DNA of 64,000 bases from Glycomyces niveus (GCF_017592475.1 NZ_JAGFNP010000017.1:25272-89271); one strand, 5' to 3'. Shown: positions 51,526 to 61,536, counted from the stretch's first letter. Numbers and translations are program-made. Notes: generated from the sequence alone by a model not told the origin.

Positions 51526-51710
51526 GCCTCCGCCCCGCACCCGCCGCGCCGCGAGGACCGCGGACGGCCCTTCGCATCGCCACGGCCCGCCGCTTCCCCG
51601 CGCCGCAGGGGCTCCGGGCGCTCCCGGACGTGCACGGGCCCGGAGCCCGCCGCACCGCACCGGCTTCCCTGCGCGCCGCCGCGACAGCCCCCTCCGCGGA
51701 GGCCGCATGA
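51522..51710 (+). CDS. Possible 62-residue Arg/Ala/Pro-rich protein
   Basis: GTG at 51522 overlaps the preceding stop by 4 bp and the frame ends overlapping the ccdA ATG by 4 bp. The overlaps suggest a translated spacer frame, but composition (Ala, Arg, Pro) is what random GC-rich DNA gives. It may act only to pass ribosomes to ccdA. Confidence 0.35.
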   Translation: MSLRPAPAAPRGPRTALRIATARRFPAPQGLRALPDVHGPGARRTAPASLRAAATAPSAEAA

Positions 51711-52450
51711 ACCCGGCCGAGACCGCCGCCTCCGGCCCGCTGCTCCTCGCCTTCGGCGTGGCCGCGCTCGCCGGACTCGTCTCCTTCGCGTCCCCGTGCA
51801 CCCTCCCGCTCATGCCCGGGTACGTGTCCTATGTGACCGGCATGAGCGGCCAGGAGCTCGCGAAGGACCGCCGCCGCACCGGACGCGTCCTGCTCGGCGC
51901 GCTCCTGTTCGTCGCCGGGTTCACCGCCGTCTACACCACCGTCGTGTTCGCCCTCCAGAGCGCCGGACGGGCCCTCCTCACCAACTCCTCCACCCTCGAG
52001 ACCGTCGCCGGGATCGTCATGATCGCCATGGGCCTCATGTTCATCGGCCTCATCCCCGCCCGCGGCGGCTTCGCCCCCAAATGGCGTCCCGCGGTCGGCC
52101 TCGCCGGGGCCCCGCTCTTCGGCGCGGTCTTCGCGCTCTCCTGGATCCCCTGCACCTCACCGGTCCTCGCCGCGATCACGAGCCTCGCGGTGATCCAGGA
52201 CGGCTCCGCGCGCGGCGTCGGCCTCATGATCGCCTACTGCGCCGGACTCGGCGCGCCCTTCGTGCTCTTCGCCGTCGGCATGCACCGCCTCGCCGGCGCC
52301 CTCGACTTCCTCAAACGCCACAGCCGCGCCATCGCCGTCGCCGGCGGCGTCATGCTCTGCCTCGTCGGCATCGCCCTCGTCACCGGCGCCTGGACTGAGT
52401 TCACGAACTGGCTGCGCGCCACAGTCGGAGCCGGGGTGAGCGTGCTGTGA
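51707..52450 (+). CDS. ccdA: Cytochrome c biogenesis protein CcdA
   Basis: This 247-residue, six-helix membrane protein passes electrons from cytoplasmic thioredoxin to TlpA/ResA. The two redox Cys sit in SFASPCTLPLMPGY (helix 1) and SWIPCTSPVL (helix 4), as in the family. It overlaps the preceding frame by 4 bp, and a short repeat-derived frame follows. The length is normal. Its last residues are part of a tandem repeat (see the region at 52402). Confidence 0.95.
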   Translation: MNPAETAASGPLLLAFGVAALAGLVSFASPCTLPLMPGYVSYVTGMSGQELAKDRRRTGRVLLGALLFVAGFTAVYTTVVFALQSAGRALLTNSSTLETVAGIVMIAMGLMFIGLIPARGGFAPKWRPAVGLAGAPLFGAVFALSWIPCTSPVLAAITSLAVIQDGSARGVGLMIAYCAGLGAPFVLFAVGMHRLAGALDFLKRHSRAIAVAGGVMLCLVGIALVTGAWTEFTNWLRATVGAGVSVL

Positions 52451-52548
52451 AGACCACCGACATGCTGCGCGCCACGGTCGGAGCCGGGCGTGCGGTGAAG
52501 ACCACGAACCGGCTGCGCGCCGACACCGAGGTGAGCGCCCCGTGACCG
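52402..52548. repeat. Degenerate tandem repeat at the ccdA-resB junction
   Basis: Three copies of a roughly 50-bp unit containing GGCTGCGCGCC and CGGAGCCGG-like text begin near 52402, 52456 and 52507. The first encodes the CcdA end, the other two a 32-codon frame (GTG 52447 to 52545) coupled to both neighbours by overlaps. The frame probably arose by duplication. Confidence 0.65.
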
Positions 52549-54137
52549 CCACCCTCGCGCCCCCGCCCCGTTCGAAGCCGAAGGCCGCCAATCGCTTCCG
52601 CGCGTTCGCGCGCCGCTGGTGGCACCAGCTCACCTCGATGCGCACCGCGCTCCTGCTGCTGCTCGCGCTCGCGCTCGCCGCGATCCCCGGCTCGACGTTC
52701 CCGCAGCGCACCATCAGCGCCGTCGACGTCGCCAACTACTACGACGAGCACCCCGACCTCGCGCCCTGGCTCGACCGCCTCTGGGCCTTCGACGTCTACA
52801 CCTCGCCGTGGTTCTCCGCGATCTACCTGCTGCTCATGATCAGCCTCGCCGGCTGCATCGTGCCGCGCCTCGGCGTCCACTGGAAGGCCCTGCGCGCCAA
52901 GGTCCCCGATGCGCCGAAGCGCATGTCGATCCTGCCGTACCACCGCGTGGTCGCCGTCGAGGCGAACCAGTCGATGGCCCGCGCCGTGCTCAAGCAGCGG
53001 CGCTGGCGCACCACCGTGCGCGAGGCCGAGGACGGCACCGTCACCTTCGCCGCCGAGAAGGGCCACCTGCGCGAGACCGGGAACCTGCTGTTCCACACCA
53101 GCATCATCTTCATGCTCGTCGGCGTCGCGGTCGGCAGCCTCATGAGCTGGTACGGGAACCGCATCCTCTCCGAGGACAAGGCCTACTGCAACAACCTGCA
53201 GCAGTACGACGAGTACGGTCTGGGCGCGTGGGTCGACGAGACCAGCCTGCCCCGGTTCTGCCTCACCCTCAACGACTTCGACGCCCAGTTCACCAACGGC
53301 GGCCCGACCGCCTACGACGCCGACGTCGCCTACGAGACCGCCGACGGCTCCGGCGACTACGGCCTCGAGGTCAACCACCCGTTGAATATCGACGGCACGA
53401 ACGTCTTCCTCATCGGCCACGGCTACACCGCCGTCGTCACCTACACCGACCGCTACGGCCAGACCCAGACCCTCCACCAGGAGCTCCTGGCGATGGACGC
53501 GGCGATGAACTCCGAGGGCGCCTTCAAGTTCCCCGACGCGAACGTGGACCCCGAGACCGGGCGGGTCGACGCCGACGCCGAGGTCGGGTTCGACGCGATC
53601 CTCGTGCCCACGTACGACGACGCGACCGCGATGCTCCTCGGCACCGACCCCGAGCTCAACAACCCGGTCCTCGCCCTCACCGCCTACACCGGCGACCTCG
53701 GCCTCGCGGACGGCCAGCCCGAGTCGGTGTACGCGATCAACGAGGCCCAGGTCGCCTCCGGGAACCTCGAGCGGGTCAACGACCAGGTCGAGGTCATCGG
53801 CCTCGGCGACGCGATGACCCTGCCCGACGGCACCACCCTCACCTTCGACGGCGTCGAGCAGTACGCCGTGCTGCAGGTCCGCCACGACCCGGGCCGCCCC
53901 GTCGTCCTCGCCGGCGCGATCCTCCTCCTCGGCGGCCTCCTGCCCGCGCTCGCGGTGCGCCGCAGGCGCTTCTGGATCCGGTGGAACCCCGACGGCACCG
54001 TCGAGACCGCCGGGCTCAACCGCAACGACTACGACGGCCTCGACGAGGAGTGCGACGAGCTCACCGCAGCGATCGCGCCCGGCTACGAGCCGCCGCCCGC
54101 ATCCGATTCCGACGACCCGACCGGGAGCCAGCAATGA
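52542..54137 (+). CDS. resB: Cytochrome c biogenesis protein ResB/Ccs1
   Basis: This 531-residue membrane protein of the system II heme-attachment complex has three N-terminal helices (about 35-52, 90-112, 180-203), a large outside domain and a fourth helix near 448-468. RWWHQLTSMRTALLLLLALA is typical of the family's start. GTG at 52542 overlaps the short repeat frame by 4 bp and the stop overlaps the ccsB start by 4 bp. It binds apocytochrome c and works with CcsB. Confidence 0.94.
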   Translation: MTATLAPPPRSKPKAANRFRAFARRWWHQLTSMRTALLLLLALALAAIPGSTFPQRTISAVDVANYYDEHPDLAPWLDRLWAFDVYTSPWFSAIYLLLMISLAGCIVPRLGVHWKALRAKVPDAPKRMSILPYHRVVAVEANQSMARAVLKQRRWRTTVREAEDGTVTFAAEKGHLRETGNLLFHTSIIFMLVGVAVGSLMSWYGNRILSEDKAYCNNLQQYDEYGLGAWVDETSLPRFCLTLNDFDAQFTNGGPTAYDADVAYETADGSGDYGLEVNHPLNIDGTNVFLIGHGYTAVVTYTDRYGQTQTLHQELLAMDAAMNSEGAFKFPDANVDPETGRVDADAEVGFDAILVPTYDDATAMLLGTDPELNNPVLALTAYTGDLGLADGQPESVYAINEAQVASGNLERVNDQVEVIGLGDAMTLPDGTTLTFDGVEQYAVLQVRHDPGRPVVLAGAILLLGGLLPALAVRRRRFWIRWNPDGTVETAGLNRNDYDGLDEECDELTAAIAPGYEPPPASDSDDPTGSQQ

Positions 54138-55108
54138 CCGGGGCCGAAGCCGCGAACGCGCTGTTCGTCGCCGCCATCATCCTCTTCGCGGGGGCCATGT
54201 TCGCCTACGCGGTCGAATACGCCTTCGACAAGCGCGCCCCCAAGCGCTCCAAGCAGCTCGCCGTCGTCGGCGCCGAGAGCACCGCCGACGACGGTGCCGA
54301 GATCGGAGCCCCGGCCGGCGAGGCCCCGATCAGTCCCGCCGCCGCGCGCGGCGCGGGCCGGCTCGGGCTGATCCTCACCTTCCTCGGCACGGCCGCGCTC
54401 GCCGCGAGCATCGTCACCCGCGTCGTCTACACCGGACGGTGGCCGTGGGGCAACATGTTCGAGTACACGGTGGGCGTCGCGCTCGCGGGCATGATCACCT
54501 GGCTCGTCCTGGTCTCCAAGGGCTCCGTCCCGCGCCGCCTCGGCCTGTTCGCGACCTTCGCGGTGACGATGGTCCTCGGCACCTCGGTGCGCGTCTACAC
54601 CGAAGCGGGGCCGCTCGTCCCGGCCCTGGACTCGTACTGGATCGTCATCCACGTGACGGCCGCGATCGCCGCCTCGGGCATCCTCCTCATCGGCTGCGTC
54701 TTCGCGATCCTGCACCTGGTCAAGCGCCGCTTCGACCGCCAGGTCTCCGACGGCAAGCCGATCCGCTTCCCGCTCGACGTGGCCGAGCGCCTGCCCGACG
54801 CGACCGCGTTGGAGCGCTTGACGTTCAAGATCCACGTGTTCGCGTTCCCGCTGCTCACCTTCGGCATCTTCGCGGGCGCGGTCTGGGCCGACCTCGCGTG
54901 GGGCCGCTACTGGAACTGGGACCCCAAGGAGGTCTGGGCGTTCATCGCCTGGGTCGTCTACGCCGCCTACCTGCACGCGCGCGTCTCCGGCCGCAGCGCC
55001 AAGGCGAACGCCCCGTGGATCGCCATTCTCGGCTACGCCGTGATGCTCTTCAACCTCACCGCCGTCAACCTCGTCTTCGGCGGCCTCCACTCGTACGCGG
55101 GCGTCTAG
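54134..55108 (+). CDS. ccsB: Cytochrome c biogenesis protein CcsB/CcsA (heme handling)
   Basis: This 324-residue membrane protein has about eight helices and the WWD-type heme motif (WGRYWNWDPKEVWAFIAW), plus conserved His residues in helices (IVIHVTAA, KIHVFAF, LHSYAG). It moves heme out and joins it to cytochrome c with ResB. An Ala/Asp-rich loop (about 45-75) is longer than in some relatives. It is the last gene of the hemL operon and is followed by a strong palindromic terminator. Confidence 0.95.
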   Translation: MTGAEAANALFVAAIILFAGAMFAYAVEYAFDKRAPKRSKQLAVVGAESTADDGAEIGAPAGEAPISPAAARGAGRLGLILTFLGTAALAASIVTRVVYTGRWPWGNMFEYTVGVALAGMITWLVLVSKGSVPRRLGLFATFAVTMVLGTSVRVYTEAGPLVPALDSYWIVIHVTAAIAASGILLIGCVFAILHLVKRRFDRQVSDGKPIRFPLDVAERLPDATALERLTFKIHVFAFPLLTFGIFAGAVWADLAWGRYWNWDPKEVWAFIAWVVYAAYLHARVSGRSAKANAPWIAILGYAVMLFNLTAVNLVFGGLHSYAGV

Positions 55109-55162
55109 TCCCGGCCGCACCGATCGCGGTGCGTGACGGGCCCTATATATAAGGTATGGCAC

Positions 55163-55200
55163 GGGAACGGGCCCCCTCCGATCGGAGGGGGCCCGTTCCC
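55163..55200. terminator. 38-bp perfect palindrome between ccsB and MHYT gene 1
   Basis: GGGAACGGGCCCCCTCCGAT and its exact complement form a 17-bp stem with a GATC centre. It lies 55 nt past the ccsB stop and 49 nt past the MHYT stop, so it can end transcription from both sides. Confidence 0.85.
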
Positions 55201-55248
55201 GCTGCTTGACGTGTGCGCGAGCCCTGAAGGCGCGCTTCGATATCCGCG

Positions 55249-56370
55249 CTACCGGCGCGGGGTCTGGCGCGGCGTGATGTCGTAGTGCTCGGCGGTCCGC
55301 TCGAGGTTCGCCTGCTGGAACGAGCGCTGCCCGCGTGCACCGGGTCGGTCGGGGACGATCAAGGGTCCGTCGTGGCTGCCCATGGGCGCCTGGATCGGCG
55401 CGGTCCGCTGGTCGGGGACGACCTGCCCCTGCACACCCCGCCCCTGCACGCCGCGCCCGCCCTGGCCGCGGTCGCTCTTGTTGCGCACCCTCCCGGAACG
55501 GCTGGGGCCCTGGCGGTTCGCGTGCGGCTGCGGGCCGCGGAGCTTGTCCACCGGGATCGCACCGGTCGTGGCCGGGGGCGCCTCCTCGTCGGCGACCTCG
55601 ATGCCGAGCTGGTCGCGCTTGGTGACCATCTTCGGCTGGGTCCCCATGAGCGCGAACAGGAGCACGATGATCCCGATCGTCGCCACCCCGAGGATCGGCA
55701 GGATGAGCATGATCGGGTCGATGCCCGGCACCGAGTTGCGGCCCTCGTTGGTCAGCGTCACGCGCACCCCGGCCATGCCGGTGAAGTGCATCGAGCAGAT
55801 CGCGACAGCCATGATGATCGCCGCGCCCGACTGCCACTTCCAGCCGTCGAGGTACATGCCGCAGAACAGGGCCGCCGTAGCGGCCACGACCGCGATCACC
55901 ACCGACGCGATGAAGAACGTGCGGTCATGGGAGATGCGGCCCGAGACGTTGATGGCCGCCATGCCCGAGTAGTGCATGATGACGACGCCGATGCCGGTGA
56001 TCGGCCCGGCCATGAGGATCTTCGCGACCGTGTTGCGCCGGCCGGTGCCCGCCACGAGCAGGCCGAAGAAGACGGCGCCGATCGAGGCGATGAGGCTCAG
56101 GAAGGTCTTCAGCGGGTCGTAGCCGATGTCGGACTCGATGACCTTGAACCCGATCATGGCCGTGAAGTGCATCATCCAGATCGCGGTGCCGCCCAAGGCG
56201 AACGCCGCGAGCGCGATCCAGCGGACGCGCTTGCGGGCCGACTTGACCGTCCCGTCCTGGCGGCGGGCCTGGGTCATGCACATGAGCGCCAGGATCGAAC
56301 CCGCGAACGCGAATCCGAAGGCCATGATGGGGTTGATCCAGCCGTACGTGAAGTGACTGACATGTTCCAT
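55249..56370 (-). CDS. MHYT-domain membrane sensor 1 (373 aa)
   Basis: Seven membrane helices carry the MHYT motifs IWMMHFTAM, VVIMHYSGMAA and CSMHFTGMAG, proposed in this family to bind copper and sense gases such as O2, CO or NO. A cytoplasmic tail of about 130 residues is basic, Gln/Gly/Pro-rich and has no GGDEF, EAL or kinase domain. GGAGGAAG precedes the ATG. The second MHYT gene lies directly upstream on the same strand, so the two probably form an operon, divergent from the conservon. Confidence 0.9.
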   Translation of the reverse strand: MEHVSHFTYGWINPIMAFGFAFAGSILALMCMTQARRQDGTVKSARKRVRWIALAAFALGGTAIWMMHFTAMIGFKVIESDIGYDPLKTFLSLIASIGAVFFGLLVAGTGRRNTVAKILMAGPITGIGVVIMHYSGMAAINVSGRISHDRTFFIASVVIAVVAATAALFCGMYLDGWKWQSGAAIIMAVAICSMHFTGMAGVRVTLTNEGRNSVPGIDPIMLILPILGVATIGIIVLLFALMGTQPKMVTKRDQLGIEVADEEAPPATTGAIPVDKLRGPQPHANRQGPSRSGRVRNKSDRGQGGRGVQGRGVQGQVVPDQRTAPIQAPMGSHDGPLIVPDRPGARGQRSFQQANLERTAEHYDITPRQTPRR

Positions 56371-56448
56371 CCGTGGTCTTCCTCCCCGGGCTCGGCCCGT
56401 ATCCGGAATAGGGCGCCTCTGGTGCAGCGCGATGTGAAATTTATACGA

Positions 56449-57285
56449 CTACTGTCCGGCGGCGTCCGCAAGACGGACAGTTGCACTAGGACGGTCATTT
56501 CGGTCAGCGTTATCGTCCTGTGAGATAGCGTCGAGCGCCGGCGAGGCCAGCACCCCGAACACCATGCCCACGATCGCGATCATCGCCAGGATGAGGATCG
56601 GCAGGAGCAGCACGAGCGGACTGATGCCCGACACGTCCTCCCGCGGCGGGCCCTGCACTTCGACCGCCGCCATACCGGTGTAGTGCATGCCCACCACCGC
56701 GACGCTCATGACCGCCGAAGCGAGCGCCATGGTCCCGCGCCGGTCGACGACCGCGGTGAACCGCAGGGCCACCGTCGAGGCGACCACCGCCACGGCCGCG
56801 GAAGCCCCGACCAGCACGGGGTCGTAGACGACCCGGCCGCCCGCGGCCACCGCGGCCATGCCCGTGTAGTGCATCCCCACCACGCCCGCGCCGCACACCA
56901 GCCCGCCCAGGATCAAGCGCGGCCAGCCGGCGCGCTTGCCCCCCGACACGAACAGGCCGACGCCGACCGCCGCGACCGCGAGCCCGAAGGACGCGGCCGT
57001 GAGCCCGGGGTCGTACGCGATGTCGGCGCCGGTCACGGTGAAGCCGACCATCGCGATGAAGTGCATCATCCAGATGCCGACCCCGCCGATGGCCAAGGCG
57101 GCCAACAGGGTCCAGCGCAGGCGCCCACCGGCTGAGGCGGCGGCGCGGGCGTAGCGGGACGCGGACAGGCCGAGGAACGACCCGGCCGCGGCGAAGGCGA
57201 GGCCCATCACGGGGTTGAGCCAGCCGTAAGTGAAGTGGTGGTGCTCGAGCGCTTGAGCGAGCAGGTCGTGCGTTGGCACTGCCAT
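56449..57285 (-). CDS. MHYT-domain membrane sensor 2 (278 aa)
   Basis: This is a paralogue of the next gene, with FTYGWLNPVMG near the start and the motifs IWMMHFIAM, VVGMHYTGMAA and VVGMHYTGMAAV. It has seven helices and only a short tail (about 40 residues), so sensing must be passed to a partner. AGGAGG precedes the ATG. It starts 562 bp from the conservon kinase start, in the opposite direction, which is compatible with co-regulation. Confidence 0.9.
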   Translation of the reverse strand: MAVPTHDLLAQALEHHHFTYGWLNPVMGLAFAAAGSFLGLSASRYARAAASAGGRLRWTLLAALAIGGVGIWMMHFIAMVGFTVTGADIAYDPGLTAASFGLAVAAVGVGLFVSGGKRAGWPRLILGGLVCGAGVVGMHYTGMAAVAAGGRVVYDPVLVGASAAVAVVASTVALRFTAVVDRRGTMALASAVMSVAVVGMHYTGMAAVEVQGPPREDVSGISPLVLLLPILILAMIAIVGMVFGVLASPALDAISQDDNADRNDRPSATVRLADAAGQ

Positions 57286-57846
57286 GGGGGCGCCTCCTGG
57301 GGTTGTGGATCAACCGTGCCTAATGGAGGGCGAAGTGTGTCGCACAGGATGTGCGAGTCGCGCGCGGACCTGCGGACGCTATGCCGGATCTGTCCCTCGA
57401 TCGTGTCCCCGGGATCGCGCTCGGTGAATGGACTAAGGTGGCGAAACGGTCACCACAAAACGTGTTCGCGCCGTTGCGATCCGTACTGGCCCGCGAGGCC
57501 GCGTCCACGGACCGGAACCCGCCCGACCGGCACCGGGGTTGTCGACCTATCGGACCGTCTTCTCGACCGATCGACCGAATACCGCATAGGCATGTGTCCG
57601 AAAGATCAGTGTATCCTCGGATTCGCCCCGCAACACGGTGGCATACGCAGGGGTCTTCAGTACTCCAGTACGCCCCTGGATTTCGCCGCCCGCATTCGTC
57701 ATGATGGAATCTGCTGGGCTTCACATGCCGCCCCCGCCGCCCCGGCGGCGCGACGGCAGCCGACTCGACACGTCGGCCCGAGACCGACCCGCCCGGCCCG
57801 GGCCCTTCGGTCTGACACAGAGGACCACCCCAGGAGGCTAGACAAG
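57286..57846. other. Divergent control region of MHYT genes and conservon
   Basis: 561 bp without a clear gene. Frames open on both strands have unlikely products. AGGAGG at 57832-57837 serves the kinase GTG. Confidence 0.5.
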
Positions 57847-60800
57847 GTGAGCAAGCGCAGCTCGAACCGTGCGGGTTCAGCGGCTCGACGAGGACCGCTC
57901 GGCCTGCCCCGCATCGCCGACATGCGAATCCGGTCCAAGCTGGGACTGATCCTCCTGGTGCCCCTCGTAGTCCTGGTGGCCGTCGCCGGCCTCCGCCTCT
58001 ACGACCTCTCCGACCGCGTGTTCGAATCGAACGACATGGTGGACCTCGTCGAGTTCAACACCTACGTCGCCGACCTCCGGTACGAGCTCCAGAAGGAGCG
58101 GTCCCTCCTCGTCACCCACCTCCGCCTCGACGACGAGCACGTCGCCGGCATCGACAAGGCCCTCTACGACGAGTCGAACGTCGCCGCCCAGCAGGGCGAG
58201 ACCGACGTCGCCTACGAGCGCTTCAACGAGAAGGCCGGCGAACTCCCCGACCTGGACGTCGACATCGCCAACCGCATCGACGCCGTCCAGACCCAGTACG
58301 ACAGCCTCGTCCAGATCCGCGCCCAGGCCGCCGACCCGAGCCTGGAAGCCTCGATCGACGCGACCTCCCGCGTCTACCAGCGCCTCGTCGCCGAACTGGT
58401 GACCATCACCGACATCTCCTCGCGCATCGTCAACGACCCCGACATCGCCCGGAACCTCCAGGCCATCGCCGCCGCCACCACCATCCTCGAAACCCTCGAG
58501 GAAGAGCGCGCGATCGCCATCAACGTCGGCAACGGCAACGAATTCATCAACAACACGCGCTGGCAGAACTTCATCTCCTACGCGTCACTGCGCGAGACCG
58601 CCGAGGTCGAGTTCAAGACCGTGGCCGACCGCGACGAGCAGCTCGCGTTCTTCTTCAGCCCGGGCGGCCTGAACACCAAGGAGGCCCAGCGGGCCCTGGA
58701 GTTCGAGAACGACGCGGTCTCCGCGAGCACGAACACCGCGCTCAAGGTCGACGCCGAGGTCATCGCCTCCTACGACGCGATCCTCGAGAACGGCCTCAAA
58801 TACATCAACGACGAGTCCGACCAGGTCCTCGAACAGGCCGCCGCCGACCGCGACACGCAGATCTTCCAGCTGCTGCTCGAGGCCGTGCTCATCCTGGCGG
58901 CCTTCGTGGTCGCGACCGTGATCGCCCTCCTCATCGCCCGCAACATGGCGACCGGTCTGCGCCGCCTCCGCGAAGGCGCGCTCGACGTGGCGCACGTGTC
59001 GCTGCCCCAGGCGGTGGCGCAGATGCGCGACGCCGAGACGATCGGCAACCGGACCCCGGACGAGGTCGCGGCCGAGACCGGCGCGGTCATCGACATCGAC
59101 CAGCGCGACGAGATCGGCAACGTGGCGCACTCGTTCAACATCGTCCACACCGAGGCGATCCGCATCGCGGCCGAGCAGGCCGCCCTGCGCGCCAACGTCT
59201 CGCAGATGTTCATCAACCTCGCCCGCCGCTCCCAGAACCTCGTCGACCGGCTCATCGGCCACCTCGACCACCTGGAGCGCGGCGAGGAGAACCCGGACCG
59301 CCTGGCCGAGCTGTTCCAGCTCGACCACCTCGCGACCCGCATGCGCCGCAACGACGAGAACCTCCTGGTGCTCGCCGGCGCGGACTCCACCCGCCAGGAG
59401 CGCTACCCCGCCCCGATCGGCGACATCCTGCAGGCCGCGCAGTCCGAGGTCGAGCAGTACACCCGCATCGAGTTCGGCAACCTCGAGGCCGAGCGGGAGA
59501 TCCGCCCGGCCGCGGTCAACGACCTCGTGCACCTCATCGCCGAGCTCATGGACAACGCGACCGCGTTCTCCCCGCCGGAGTCCCCGGTGCTCGTCGAGGC
59601 CGAGCAGATGCGCACCGCCGACTCCCCGCAGGGCGCGATCCGCGTGCGCATCAACGACATCGGCATCGGCATGCCCCCCGGGCAGATCGAGGACATCAAC
59701 CGCCAGCTCTCCGAATCGGCCGACGCCATCGACCTCGCGTCCTCGCGCATGATGGGCCTGGTCGTGGTCGCCCGCCTCGCCAAGCGGCACGACGTCCGCG
59801 TCGAACTCCGCCCCGGCGAGCAGCGCGGCACCGTCGCCGAAGTGATCATGGGCGACTCGGTCCTCACCGACCCGAAGCTCCCCGAACGCGGACTCCGCTC
59901 CGGCGTCCCGCTCGACGGCACCGACTTCGACACCGCCGCCCTCAACACCGGCGACACGTTCTCGCTCGACCGCGACCACTCCCCGCGCGGCGCCCTCGGC
60001 ATGAACTCCGGCGCCCTGCCGCAGGTCCCCGAGAGCCCCGCCGGCCTGTTCGACACGGTCGCCCAGCCCGGCCCGCAGTCGCCGCCTCCCGCACAGCCGC
60101 AGCCGATGTGGCAGCCGAGCGCCCCGCAGCAGCCGTCCCGGCCGCCCGTCGCGCCCCCGCAGCCCGAGCCGCTGACCGGCGAACACCAGCTGCACCGCGG
60201 CCAGAGCCAGCCCTCGCACTTCCAGCCTGTCGTCGACGAAGAGCCGGGCTTCATGTTCCGCCCCGGCGGCCTCGCCGAGGAGCGCCGTCCCAACGGCAAG
60301 GTCATGGAAGTGACCGGCGAGATCGTCTCCTCCGAGCACGTCGCGCTGCCGAAGATCCAGCTCGAGGCGTTCACGCCCGAACCGGAGCCCGTCCCGCCCT
60401 CGTGGCCCGACGCGGCCGCCGCCCCCGCCGGCACCGAGGCCCCCCGCGCGGCCAAGAAGGACCGCGTGTCCGCACTGGACGCCACGACCGAGCTGCCGAT
60501 CTTCCGCGAAGTCGAGTCGGCCTGGTTCAAGGCGGTCACCCCCGCCCCCAAGAAGGTCGAGGACGACGCGCCGACGCTCGGCGCCGCCGAGGAGCGCCCC
60601 GAATCCGCCTTCCGGACCGCCGACGAGGCCCCCGCAGAGGTGGCGGAGGCAACCTCGCCGCGCTACGCTGACCAGTCAGAAGCGGTCGATCCCCCCGCCC
60701 CGGCTTGGGAGGCGGCACCGCCCGCCCCTCCGCAGCCCACGGAAGGCTCGACGCCCATGCAGAGCAAGCCCGCCGACGAGCACTCGTCCGCACCGGGCCT

Positions 60801-61092
60801 GGAACGACGCCGCCTCACCTCCCCCGAAGCCGAGTCGGGCTCCTACGCCTGGCGCACGGCCGCCGACGACGGCTGGTCTCGGGTGGACAACGCCTTCGCC
60901 GAGACCGTCTCCGCTGAGACGACCTCGGTGGGACTTCCCAAGCGCCGCCCCATGGAACGCCTGGTTCCCGGGGCCGTGGAGGAATCACAGGAGACCGTCA
61001 GCGCGCAGAAGCGCAACCCCGAGGGCATTCGGGGCCTGCTGTCGGCCTATCACCGTGGGGTGCAGCGAGGACGTGGCAATGACGGTAACTGA
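57847..61092 (+). CDS. cvnA: Conservon sensor protein CvnA: NIT-domain, HAMP, histidine-kinase-like ATPase (1081 aa)
   Basis: This large membrane sensor has helix 1 (about 31-50), an outside nitrate/nitrite-type NIT domain (about 55-335) and helix 2 (about 340-364). HAMP and dimerisation regions follow (His in LDHLATRMRR, about 494), then an HATPase domain with the N box ELMDNATAFSPP (566-577) and DIGIGMP (604-610). A Pro/Glu-rich tail of about 430 residues ends in KRNPEGIRGLLSAYHRGVQR, the family's C-terminal signature. It likely controls the small GTPase encoded downstream. GTG at 57847 has AGGAGG 9 nt upstream. Confidence 0.95.
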   Translation: MSKRSSNRAGSAARRGPLGLPRIADMRIRSKLGLILLVPLVVLVAVAGLRLYDLSDRVFESNDMVDLVEFNTYVADLRYELQKERSLLVTHLRLDDEHVAGIDKALYDESNVAAQQGETDVAYERFNEKAGELPDLDVDIANRIDAVQTQYDSLVQIRAQAADPSLEASIDATSRVYQRLVAELVTITDISSRIVNDPDIARNLQAIAAATTILETLEEERAIAINVGNGNEFINNTRWQNFISYASLRETAEVEFKTVADRDEQLAFFFSPGGLNTKEAQRALEFENDAVSASTNTALKVDAEVIASYDAILENGLKYINDESDQVLEQAAADRDTQIFQLLLEAVLILAAFVVATVIALLIARNMATGLRRLREGALDVAHVSLPQAVAQMRDAETIGNRTPDEVAAETGAVIDIDQRDEIGNVAHSFNIVHTEAIRIAAEQAALRANVSQMFINLARRSQNLVDRLIGHLDHLERGEENPDRLAELFQLDHLATRMRRNDENLLVLAGADSTRQERYPAPIGDILQAAQSEVEQYTRIEFGNLEAEREIRPAAVNDLVHLIAELMDNATAFSPPESPVLVEAEQMRTADSPQGAIRVRINDIGIGMPPGQIEDINRQLSESADAIDLASSRMMGLVVVARLAKRHDVRVELRPGEQRGTVAEVIMGDSVLTDPKLPERGLRSGVPLDGTDFDTAALNTGDTFSLDRDHSPRGALGMNSGALPQVPESPAGLFDTVAQPGPQSPPPAQPQPMWQPSAPQQPSRPPVAPPQPEPLTGEHQLHRGQSQPSHFQPVVDEEPGFMFRPGGLAEERRPNGKVMEVTGEIVSSEHVALPKIQLEAFTPEPEPVPPSWPDAAAAPAGTEAPRAAKKDRVSALDATTELPIFREVESAWFKAVTPAPKKVEDDAPTLGAAEERPESAFRTADEAPAEVAEATSPRYADQSEAVDPPAPAWEAAPPAPPQPTEGSTPMQSKPADEHSSAPGLERRRLTSPEAESGSYAWRTAADDGWSRVDNAFAETVSAETTSVGLPKRRPMERLVPGAVEESQETVSAQKRNPEGIRGLLSAYHRGVQRGRGNDGN

Positions 61093-61137
61093 GTCGCTGA
61101 ACCGCAACACGGAAGACGCTACTAAGGAGCGCAAACG

Positions 61138-61536
61138 ATGAGCACTGGTGGAACCTCGGTCCAGGACCTGGGCTGGCTGCTGGCCGGCTTCGCCGAACGC
61201 GTGCCGGGCGTGGCCCACGCCGTCGCGGTCAGCGCCGACGGTCTGCTGCTGGCCTCCTCGCGGGACCTGCCGCGGGACCGCGCCGACCAGCTGTCGGCCG
61301 TCACCTCGGGACTGGTGAGCCTCACCCAGGGCGCCTCCCGATGCTTCGAAGGCGGCGCCGTCCTGCAGACGGTCGTCGAGATGGACCGCGGCTTCCTGTT
61401 CCTGATGTCCATCAGCGACGGCTCCTCGTTCGCGGTGCTGGCCTCGAAGAACTGCGACGTCGGCCAGGTCGGCTACGAGATGGCCCTGCTGGTCGACCGC
61501 GTCGGGCAGGCCCTGACGCCTTCGGCCCGCAGCTGA
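61138..61536 (+). CDS. cvnB: Conservon protein CvnB, roadblock/LC7 domain
   Basis: This 132-residue soluble protein of the roadblock/LC7 fold (DLGWLLAGFAERVPGVAHAV, then GLLLASS) matches the MglB-like partners of small GTPases. In conservons it interacts with CvnA and CvnD. AAGGAG precedes the ATG by about 7 nt and the gene starts 45 bp after cvnA. Confidence 0.95.
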   Translation: MSTGGTSVQDLGWLLAGFAERVPGVAHAVAVSADGLLLASSRDLPRDRADQLSAVTSGLVSLTQGASRCFEGGAVLQTVVEMDRGFLFLMSISDGSSFAVLASKNCDVGQVGYEMALLVDRVGQALTPSARS

